A stretch of DNA of 64,000 nucleotides, from contig NC_088777.1 in NCBI RefSeq assembly GCF_954871325.1, positions 45,113,366 through 45,177,365 on the forward strand. Direction: 5' to 3'. Of the stretch, positions 37,705 to 49,400 are shown piece by piece; the stretch's first letter is position 1; each line of letters starts with the position of its first letter. Source of the DNA: Gordionus sp. m RMFG-2023. Taxonomy: Eukaryota > Nematomorpha > Gordioida > Chordodea > Parachordodidae. The position numbers and the translations under genes are program-made. The notes under the pieces were generated by a model, which was not told where the DNA came from, ran no database searches, and worked only from the letters and a program-made list of their open reading frames with translations.

Positions 37705-39350
37705 ATGAATCCGTTTTATCGATGATAATGGGCCAAATGTTTAAATTTTAGTTAACTGGTCGGAGAATAAGTTAAATAGTTATTCACATTTACATAGGAG
37801 ATAGGACCCATCTTTCAAACTTGATTCGTTAAAATTGCTTAAAGTTTTATAAAAAGTATCTGTTTCACATTCAGATTTATTGGGATCTTCGATTGAATCC
37901 TAAGAAATTCCTTATTCCGTTGTTACGACATATTATATTTATTTTTATTAGAAAAAGGATATTAAAAATATCTGTGAAACTAAATGTTTGATAAACGCGC
38001 CAAAATATAAAAGTAACTCCCTAAGTACACATACGAAAAAGAAAATAAGTATATTAATATAAATTTAAGATAGTTTCATTATATATGATATACTCTCTCA
38101 GTAGTTATCAGAGGGCCGGAATCCCGCTCATAACTGGCCAAAAAAATTGGTATGATTTTAAAAATCCGGATAGGACCGATTTAATTTTTTTTAAAAAAAG
38201 TTATATCAATTAATCATAATCAATTGGAAAATTATACAATGGATCATTTGCTATTTAAATTTATTTATTTACTACTCAATATTTATAATTTCTCTTTGAA
38301 ACATGAGCCAAAATAACGAAATTTTATAAATTGCGGTCTTGACCGAAAAATATATAAAAAATGAATATAAATAATATTATATTTCACTGTTTTGTTTGTT
38401 CGTAATGCTCTGAGTACTGTAAAAAATAAAATAATATAATTTATATTGATGATATATCGAAGTTTTTGTTCAAGAAAAATGTTTAACAAAAAAGAGGTTT
38501 TATGATATTTATTATTTTGTTATTGCACTTGTTTGTAGTCTATATTGTTAAATAGAAAGATAGTATGAGCGGGTGGAATGTTTGATTAAATTTGGTTGAG
38601 AGATTTTAAAAAAAAATTGATAATTGAATTTATTTTAAATTAAAACACAAACTCCACCCTATAATATAAATACATTTTAAACATTTAAATTTATAATAGT
38701 TCATAAATAATCTTCAATTCAAATTTTAACTTTTATCTATAAATTTACGAATCGTTGATTTGTCAATTTTTTTAAAAAAATATTTTATACAAAAAATAGA
38801 ATTATTTAATAAATTATAATTAAAATATTAAATTATTTCGATTTAATTTTATATACAAAATATTTCCCTTTTTAAAAAATTTTTTTTTATATTACATAAT
38901 TATTTAATTACATTTGGCACAAAATAATCCTTTTTTTTTGTTTTTATACATTTATTAAATTTTAAAGTTATAACCTAGATAACATATTTTTTAGGTTTCT
39001 TAATGGAAACATTTGGGGAAATTATTTCACTAAAACTGTTTACCATGTTGAACATATAGCTATTAAAATTTGAAACTTTTTTTTTATTAAAACGTTTTCC
39101 CCTTATAAGAAAAATTTTTAAAAAATTTACAAAGTTTGGAGGACATAAAATGGGTTCTAGTTTATTTTGATAATTTTTCTAGAATATATCGGATCAAAAC
39201 TAGTTGTAATTTTGTTCAAAACGATTCAATTCCTAGTCATTTTATAAAATAGAAGCTTCTTCTGATTCCCTTTAATTTCTTAAAGAGATGGATCAGGTCC
39301 GAGAAAATTCAAAAGTTCTTTAGTTGGCCCAGTGACATATGATGCCTACC
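37705..39350. other. AT-rich DNA, nothing recognised
   Basis: No exon, no paired repeat ends. A short GGCCGGAATCCCG patch near 38113 may be a GC-rich hAT end. Confidence 0.4.
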
Positions 39351-39557
39351 TAGACAGACTGACTCGTAATTTCATTCATTAAGTTGCATTTTAAAGTCTT
39401 ATTGAATAACAAATCAGCGTGATAAACCTTTTTTTTAGTTTCCCTTAACAATTTTTTTTATAATTTTTTTAAAGTTTTATAATGGAAAACCAAAATGGCA
39501 TGTCACCAGCTGATGATTTGTATTGATACACATTTGAATAAATGAATCATCTGTCTA
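39351..39557. mobile_element. MITE related to 25181-25475
   Basis: Ends TAGACAGACTGACTCGTAAT and GATTCATTTATT...CTGTCTA (right end read inward as TAGACAGATGATTCATT), the same family with diverged tips. A further fragment of the right end lies near 39893-39912. Confidence 0.6.
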
Positions 39558-40417
39558 GATAGCATTATATTTTCATTGGATTTGATTTTGTATGTTTTTA
39601 TTTTTAGATTCTACGAATTTCAAAAAGTAAATAAATTTTGTTCTCAGTCAAAACCATACGATTCATCTGTTATATATTGTTTTTCAAAATCCAATATCTC
39701 TACTAATGTCTTATTCCGAAAAAAAAATATTCCCCCTATTACACAAGAGTCAGCTATAGCGCCAATTTGTGGTTTGCAATTGTTTTTATGTATCATTATG
39801 TGAATGCATATTAATATCATTTAATCGACATACAAACCACAAAATGGCGCAACAGCTATTCTTATGTATGGAATTTTAAAATGCATTTAACAAATGAATT
39901 GCCAATCTAGTAATATAGATATACATCATTGGCTTTAATCTAATAAATAATTGATTATGTTACATTAATTTAATATTTTTAGAAAAAATATTTAATTTGG
40001 AAAGATGATTAAAATAATATATTTGCATGGTTTATTTAACATTTATTATAGATTGATACATTTAGACTACGTTTATAGTAAATGTTAAATTATTATTATA
40101 TAAATGCTATGATTTTAGTGATCAATTTTGCTCATCGCTTGAGTGACATCGCGGTATTTTGGCTTTAATTTTATAATGATAAAATATATATCTATTTTCT
40201 TAGTTTTTAACATAACATCATTCCTTACCATCTACATTCACATTTATCCATTTTATTTTACAGGCCACTGACTTATCCCAATTTTCATATCAACACATTA
40301 TTAAAAAAATTAATCGTTCCCGACTCCCATTTAGGATATTAAAATCGCTCACAAACACAACCATATTCTTATAATGATATTTATTCACGCGCGGATAATT
40401 ATTTCAAAAAGTTCTTA
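39558..40417. other. Region upstream of the NudE start
   Basis: Holds an imperfect hairpin (GCGCCAATTTGTGGTTTG near 39758 against CAAACCACAAAATGGCGC near 39833) that looks like another small MITE. It must also hold the NudE promoter. No TATA box can be singled out in such AT-rich DNA. Confidence 0.4.
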
Positions 40418-43400
40418 ATGATTTCATCGTATTCCACAACCACCGAACAAGAAGACGTCAACTTTTGGAGACGCGAAGCTGAAACGAATAAAAAGAAGTT
40501 TTTATTTTGTTTTTTTAAAAAAAATATTTTATCTTATCATTATGCATAATGATGTGATCATTATGGAATATTTAAGTAAACATATTGTGAAAAAAAATAC
40601 GAATATAAAGCATTTCATTGACCTTTTAAAATGGAGTTTATGTAAGTACAAACTGCGAGAAAAAAAAATGTCAAGATAAATATTTATTTTTTTTGTCCTA
40701 TTATGATAAGTGCTCCCGGCCCGTACTTCGGGCCGGGCTTGGGCCTAATTCTATTTAAAATAATCGAGTTCGGGCCGGGTCGGGTCGGACCTTGGAATTT
40801 TTTTTAAATATATCTAAATTTATCAATTTTATATTGAATTTTTTATGTAAAATTAAAATATTTGATTTTATTTATTGAAACTAAACGACATATAACATAT
40901 GTCTTTTATTTTGAGTAATTATAAAGATTAATTTCTATATTTAAATACGGACCAGGATGGGTCGGTAATTTTTTTAAAAAAAAATTTCGAATTCTGGCCA
41001 GGGCCGGCTAAACTTTTTTAAAAAATATTGGGTTTGGGCCGGGCTAGCAAAACTTTTCTAAAAAAAATTTCGGGCCGGGCCGGGCTTGAAAAATTAGGCC
41101 CGATGCAGATCACTGTTAACAATAGATATTTTTGTATCTAAAATTTATCACCATTCTTTCTTACAAATCAATTTGCTTTTTTTTCGATACATTCATTAAT
41201 AACAAATATCATTTCCATTTTCCATAATGACTTATAATAATTCTTCAATTTATAAGGTATTTAATATAATAATCTTTAACCTTGTCTGTTATGCAAAATG
41301 TTATGTTTTGTGTTTTTATTTAATATAGTGGTTAAGCTATTTAATGCAATCAATTTTTGGTTAATATTATTTTTTAATCGTAGTTTTAACTTTTTAATAA
41401 TTAATTGTTTATAAACAACTAGGGCTCCTACGAAAAATTAATTGTAAAATAGATAAACTTAATATTAATGCATAACATAATTATTTAATAAAAAATTATA
41501 GGATGTATAATGTAGAAACCGAGTAAAAGATTTAGGCCACGTCTGAGCTCGACTTAATTTTTGTCCTTAATTCTGAATTCTATTAAGATTAGCACCCTGG
41601 ACACCATTTTTTAGTTATTTGAAATAAGATGATAATTGAAATACTTAAAGGTGTACTATTTTCAGAATAACTCTTTAGAATTTTAAAATGAAAGACGCAG
41701 GACACAATTTTACATTTTTTTTCTAAAAAATAAAGTCAACACCTTGATATCTAATGGTCAAAACTCCTAAACCCAACTGCCCAAATTAGATACATAGTAA
41801 TAAAACTTTATTTATCTATCCTATTGAAAGTTGGAAAATAAAAATTATACTAACCTTATTATTTTATCAAATAATATTGTTTTTTGAATTATCTAATTAC
41901 AATCATTACATTTCTGTGTTTATTGTGCTATTGATTTTATCGAACACAATAAAATATAATATTTAAGGAAAATGTTACATCGTGATAAAAATTCTTTCAA
42001 AATGGAATGTTTTCTAATTGCCATATTCAAGAGTATATCGATTATAACAACCCCCCCCCCCCCCCCCCCCCCGATTGATTATAATGGAAACAAAAATTAT
42101 TTTATGATACAATTATTATTGTATCATTTCATTATCTATATTAGTAATTTAGTAATGTAAATTAAATGTACACAATTCATAACCATCATTTTGTTGTAAA
42201 TTTTAATTAAATTTATATTTTAATTATATTTCTTGATATTTTTATTTTTTTTTACTTAACTAAATTTAAAAAAAAAATTGTTTCTAGGAATTGTCTATGT
42301 TTTAATATCAAATGTTCATAAATTTTTTTTTTCGATTATAATGTACAATACCAAAAAATTATTAATACTAGAGATTTACCTATACAGAGCGATACTTTAA
42401 ATTTTAACCGATACAAAGAAAGGGATAAATAGCCCTCTAGTCTACGTTGAGCTACGGAAAAATAGATTTTTAGCTTTATATTTTTAAATAAAAAAAAACT
42501 TTTTTTTTGTATCGATGATGTCGATATCGTCTAAAAAGTTATATCGGTGCATTATTAATATAGTTAATAATGCGACATAGATATATATAATAATTATAAA
42601 ACAATCCTTGTCAGAATAGGGAAATCCTTAATTTGGGACTTCACATGCGTATCTTCTTTCCCAAAAAATTTAAATTCTAATCCGGTTGATATAGCCGAGA
42701 AAAAAAAACAATGAAATATTCCAAATTCACAAATTATATTTTTACACCGATTGTTATCTCTTCCCTTGGACATATGCCAAGTGGAACTTTAAAGTTTTTA
42801 AAAAATATAGGGGATAAGATAAGAGCCCTTACATCAGAAACTAAAGAATTTTATTTCTTAAAACAAAACCTACAAATCATAATTTTAAAATATAATTATT
42901 TTTGTTTTTTGGGAACTTGTAGTCCCACCACGGTTTTTATATAATATTTTTTATTTTATTTTATCATGTTTTATACATCACGAATTTAATAAATAATAAA
43001 ATGTAAAAAAATTTATAAAGAAAGATTGCTAATAGTTTGGTTAAATAGCTCGATTTCAGACAATTTTATGCAAACTTGCAGGTTTCATTAATAGATGACA
43101 CAAAGGTTTTGACAACTACTAACGAAATCTCGAGGCTTAGGCGATATTTTTTCTGGTTAAAATATTGAGTTCGCCGTTTTTGAAAATCAGCTCAAATGGA
43201 GCTATTTAGCAGCACTACTTGCAGGGCAGCTCTCATAGAAAAAAAATATGCATAAGTTATTTATATATTTATAATAGCAACTAAACATCTTCCTTTATAT
43301 TTTATAAATTTAATAATAAATTTTTTTGAGTTTTCAAAAGCCGATTTTCACATTTACATATAAAACAAAATTAATAATGTAAGAGTTTAGATCGTTCACA

Positions 43401-46400
43401 TAATCAAGTGAGGATTTGTAATTCTTTATTAAATTTCACCGCTTTTTTTTTGACAATAAAAAAAAATGAATCAATTTATCAAAAGTCAAAACATCTTTTT
43501 TTTACAGGGGTTAGGAAATATTAAAAAAATTATAAGTTCTTCTTTGATGTATTATGCAAAAAAGGTTAAATTGTGTATTTAAGGCTAGGTTATGTCCAAA
43601 TTTTTAAAACTTTTGCAAAATTTCAAAAGAATTTGTTTTTGGCATATTTTTATATTTTAAAATACCTTAATTTATTTACATATTTTCTTGATTAAAGTTA
43701 GGAAAGTTTGTGGATTTAATTTTTGATATTTTGGAAACAGCACAGCCTTACATTTTATACTGTGCATCAGAGACCTGCAGACATACCATTTGCACGGCCA
43801 GGCCCGGATTTTTTTAAAAATATTTTTTACAGCCCGGCCCGGATTTTTTAAAAAAAATTTTTTAAGCCCGGCTCCGATTTTTAATTATACTACAGATATT
43901 TAGTATATTAAAATTTATGTAAATTATATTTTGAGAATATACTAGTGTTGTTTAACGGTTCATTTTGAGCCAATTTTTAAAACGGCTAACTCAATATTTT
44001 AGCCAAAGAAATATTGCCTACAGATTCCGCTAATAGATGTCTAGACCTTTGTGCCATCAGTGAGCAAAATCTTCAGGCTTGAGTAATATTTTTCTGGATA
44101 AAATATTGAGTTAGCCGTTTTAAAAATCGGCTCAAATCGAGCCGTTTAACAACCCTAGAATATACTATATTAACTGTATTTATAAAAAAAATAATACTGA
44201 TATTTATAAAAAAAATGGAAGTAAATAAAATTTTGAGAATATCCAATGTAATATATTGCATTTATAAAGTAAATAATATTTTGAGAATATACTATATTAT
44301 TTTGTATTTATAAAAAAAATAAAATATTTAATAAAAAAAATGGAAATAAATAAAATTTTGAGAATATCCTACCTATATTATATATTACATTTATAAAAAT
44401 AAAACTAATATTTATAAAGATGGAAGTAAATAAAATTAGAAATACTCGAAATACTATATTATATATTGCATTTATAAAAATATAACTAATATTTATAAAA
44501 ATGGAAGTAAATTATATATTAATTATAACCATATCTAATTGACGTATATAATAATTCATAATGTATTAATTTTTAAAAAAATTTTAAGGCCCGGCCCGGG
44601 TTTAATAATCTTAGGCCCGGCCCGGGTATTAAAAAAACAATTTCAGGCCCGGGCCGGCCCAGGTATATTTAAAAAATTAAAAATACGGGTCTTTGCTGTG
44701 TATATACAAATATTTTTACCAAAATTTTTCTACCAATCAATAAAATATGAATCTATTTTTTCAGGCCTTATCCTAGAAATTTTATTTTGTTTAACCTATC
44801 CATACCGACAATTATTTTTTCTTTCAAGAATCAGAATTCGATCCAAAATTTTAATTTAGATCGTTTTTTTGTTGGATTGTTGAAAAAGAAACAATACTTT
44901 TTTTAACGAAATTGGAAAAATTGTAACAATTTTGTTGTTATTTTTCAAAATAATTTTCATTAAAAACATTTAGAAAAAAAAACAAAATAAACTTTTTGAG
45001 TTCTGATCCGAAATAAAATTTAATCTAAGTCCAAATCTCGCCTAATCTGAAAAAATGTATGTCCATTAACACGAGTTAAGGCGGTTTGGTTCGAGGAATT
45101 AATTTATTTATAGGATTACGAATCCCTATTCACAAAAACCACCTAAGTTAGATTCAGAAAAAACCCGATTCTTCCTAGATTCGAACCCAGATCTATGCGG
45201 TGATATCCGCAATTACCTATCAGGCCCGCTACTCCAAAACAATTATTTTATTTGAACAGCTAATGTTGTAACGGCGATCTAAAAGAATAAAAAATGCAAA
45301 AAATATTTTCGTTTTTAAACTATCAAATTTTGAATTTTAACATTAACTATTATTTTCTGCCTTCTCTAAAGTTGAGCTTTATTTAGAAAGAAAAAGAGGC
45401 TCATGTGATAGTTTCCTGCTAAAACTAATCCTGTTTTTGGCCAACTAAAAACAGTGTAATTACACGTATATTTAGGCATGTAAACCGCGATATTACGGCA
45501 TCTTTAGTTATCAGTGAACGATGCTGTTCTTTCTTGCCTGGTAAATATTTACACTGAATTGCGCAACTGAAGAATATAGTTGGGTAATTACTAAATTTAA
45601 GCCGTTTTTAGCCGGAAAACTATCACTTTGGCCTCTGGGTTTTTAAAAAAAAGTTAGCTCAAATTTGAAAGAAATTAATATAATTTAAAACACCTTAATA
45701 TTAACGGATTTTCTCCGGCAGGCGCTGGAGATTGTGCCGAAATTAGACAACATTTAGCCATTACCCAACTATACTGAAGAATGATGACTTAGTAGAAAAA
45801 TTACTATACATAAATGGTCTAATTTAATTTTGGAAGTTATAAATTTAGCGAAACGGCGGAATACAGTCCTAATTGCTATTGGTCGGATATCCTTGTTAGG
45901 TTTTTTGAGTGCGATTAATTTACCACGGAATAAGAGTGGTCTTATGGATTCGGGAACAGGTCCATGTGCTATTTTATTACAGAATGTTGTTAAATTTTGT
46001 AGGATTGAAACCTGGCTGATTATGAGGGGAGATGTTAGTTCCTGGAGGAAGATGGGACGAAGTTCACCTTAACCGGATGAAGAGTCGATTCTGTAATAAA
46101 ATAGCACATGGATCTGTCCCGAATCCATTAGATCACTCTTATTCTGTGCTAAATTAATCGCACTCGAAAAGCCCAACAAGGACATCCGACCAATAGGAAT
46201 CGGGGCCGCATTCCGCCAACTTGCTAAACCTTTATAACTCCTAAAATTAAGGACAACGCAGCCTTAATTTTAGCACCCCACCAACTTGGTATTGGCATCA
46301 ATGCGAAGTAGCCACAAACGCTTCTCGCAAACCAACCCAAGTGATGAAATCCTCTTTAAAATACGCTTTTATAATGCCTTTCTCAATTTTTCCACTTCTG

Positions 46401-49400
46401 CATCTCCAATTCAACTACTATTTTTTCATCATTAGAAGGGATCCAACAAGGCGATCCTCTGGGCTCGATAATTTTAAGCATAGGAATCAACGAAATGGTC
46501 AAAAACATTTCTGCGTAATCTTCCACTGCACACTTACAACATTGACGACGGAATATTCTGCGGCCACCTAATGAGGTCGCAAAAGCACACGCCATCATTA
46601 AAACATATTTCCATGCAATTGGACTCTCACTTAATGAAAAAAAACCGATATCTGCCATTTCATTGTTCCATCCCATTCACCCATAACTTCCACACAACTG
46701 AGCTCTCATCCCTCACTCATCTTGCCTCAGTTGGTGGTCTAGAATCCATCAATCGCTTCTTTACTAATGTAATGCATCATCTAACTTACTTCATTTCAAA
46801 AACTTCTCTAAGTCTACCCTCCTCATCAAGCTTTTTTTCTCCTCAACAACTTTTACTACATTGCTCTTCGATCCACCCCGATCTTTAAATTTTCCTACTC
46901 ACTATAATCATTCGAAACTTCCGTCAAATCTCTTGCTGAAGAGATCCTTAATCTCCGCTTTAACCATAATTTACAAGCATCACTTCCACGCAAGCTCGGG
47001 AATATTGACTCACGCTTACTTCTAACTCTTTCTATTAGTGGATTTATCGCTTCCCATCTTTCATCTGACTAACACATTAACCAGCCTTTTCTGACTTACC
47101 TCTTATTAGCTGAGCCTAGACCATATGACGATCTCACAGCTTTTCACTAATTGAACCAAGGATCTGGAGTTTCTGTAAACCATACCCTCTAAAAGCCTTG
47201 ATTTGTTGCCTTCCGCTGACGAGCTAAGATTTGGACTACGGCTCAATTGGGGAAATGTTCTACCGTACCGATGTAAACATTGCGACACCAGCGTTGATCG
47301 CAAGGGTAGACATTGCCGCTTTTGTCGAGGCCATTTTTCATGGCACACCAAATGTAATGATATATTACATGCCCTCAAATTCGTAGGCATTCCATCTTGA
47401 ACTAACCGGCATTTTTAGAACCGATGGAAAACGTCCTGATGGAATGTCCTTGATTCCTTGGTCATGGGGTGGTTTGGGACTCCATCTACATTGACCCAAA
47501 CGCACCATCTAATCACAACGTCGTTGCCCTCGCAGAATCCAGAAAATCATCATAACAGTTCCATAGACCCTTCTTTCTTATTCATACTCATCGTCTGCTC
47601 CATTCTCACCACATTCGGTAGCAAAGCTCAAATTTTTTTTAAAGAACTAGGCAAACGGATTCGTGAAAAAACCGACCAGCCTAAGGAATCCATTTTCTTA
47701 CGATAAAGACTTGCTACCGCAATTATTCGCTCTATCTAAGTTTTATCTCTTCCATCGAATAATCTTCCATGTCTTGCCTTCTTTCTACTCTTCTCTTTCC
47801 TAGTTTTCATTTTTTTTATCCCTTATCCTTTTTCGTAAATTCTATTTTCATATTATTTCCACCTTTATTAATTTTATCTTAGAAAAAATTAATTATATTC
47901 TAGTACCTTTTGATCAGCTACTATTTAAATAAAGTAACTATTGACCGTTAAAATAAAATTTAAGGAATGTTCAAAATAATCAATATTTCCTATCGTAATT
48001 TTTGTCGCGTAATTTAACATTCTTATTTGTTTATCTTGTAGTTTTTTTTATTATTAGCTGAGAATTTTTTTTTAAATATAAATTTTTATTGAAATTTTAT
48101 CGATTAATTTATTAAATAAATTTTTTTTATATATGTGATTTATAAAAATTATTTTTAGTTTTCAAAAATTTCACTCTTCATTTTACTGTTCGATTTTATT
48201 TCACTTTTGTTTTATCAATATTTTTCCACCTGATTAGTTTTTGATATAAATAATTTATAAACCCTACAAATATTAATTGGTTAAAAAAGTTTGAGATTAT
48301 ATTAATACTAAAATTCTAGTGTTATTTCTATCCTATATTTTACACAATTATTTATTATTGATATTTACGCAAATCAACTATTATATTCATTTAATTAGAC
48401 CTTCAAAAACTTATCATTTTTATTAAAAATCTTGTTATAATATTTAAGGAAAAAAATTATATGGCATTTTACACTAAGCTTGCTTCTATCTCTCATGTTC
48501 CACTTATAAATTTGTTTATGGTTTTTTTTACGATTTGAATTGAATTATCAGATAAATATTTATATATATTTTTTTTTCTAATTTAAAAAAAATTGGGGAT
48601 AAAAAAGCAATCCTATAAAAAATATACTCATTTAAAAAGATAAGGATACGCGTGAAAATTCCTGAAATTATTATTTTTTTAAAAAAAACTGATCGATATG
48701 TCTAAAAAACTTTCCTTTTTATCTCCTCTTTTAGTGCGTACAAATTGTGCGTTGCAACGCAGCGTTTCAAAACGCATATAAAAAAACGTAAACGCAGCCA
48801 TGTATAAATGGATGCGTTAACTTTTATTTTTTCAATATAAAACATTTAAATTTAAAACAAAAAAATTACTTGCTTTGTATTTACTACAAAGAAATAAAGG
48901 AAGGAAGAAGAGCAAGACATCCAAAATATTTGTTAAAAGAAATCTTTTTCAGAATATATTAATATTAAAGGCGATTTAATACATTCGCAATTTTATAACT
49001 ATACAAGAATGAGAAGATCAACATTTTCTTATATACTGGAGCTCATATATGAGGACATTAATCCGAAAGTTACTAATTGTAACAAACAAATCGATGCTGA
49101 GGATCGATTGTTTGTTACCTTAAGGTAAAATAAATTTAATTATTAATTATTTATATAATAGGTATTTAATAACTGGTGTATCATTTGCACAACTAGCTTA
49201 TAGCTCAAGGATCTCAAAATCCTGTATAAGTTATATTGTGAAATCAGTGTGCATAGCAATTTGGAATGCTGCTGCACATATTCACATGCCTACTGAATTG
49301 TAACCTTCCAATATATCAACTAGGCTATCCAAAAAGATTCTATATAAAAGATAAATAAATTATAGATAAAAATAAGAATTACTGGATACTAGATGACTTT

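Larger units (their letters stand above)
43772..44665. mobile_element. GC-rich-ended hAT element with internal repeats, interrupted by a MITE
   Basis: The left side carries CCAGGCCCGGATTTTT and CAGCCCGGCCCGGATT. The right side carries GGCCCGGCCCGGGTTT and GGCCCGGGCCGGCCCAGG. These are inverted relative to each other. The middle holds a MITE (43943-44157) and a degenerate tandem repeat. The outer ends are not resolved. Confidence 0.6.

Noticed and set aside
41972-42160. Frame with a proline run
   Set aside because: The prolines come from the 22-C homopolymer; no other coding signal.
44539-44859. 106-residue frame with RPGPGL and ARAGPG repeats
   Set aside because: Encoded by the GGCCCGG repeats at the end of a hAT element; not protein-coding.
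45121-45235. Possible tRNA gene
   Set aside because: The B box is good, but the acceptor stem and anticodon arm cannot be closed; SINE is the better reading.
45830-46072. 80-residue ATG-started frame
   Set aside because: Lies on the inverted arm of a LINE RT segment, so it reads the antisense of RT sequence.
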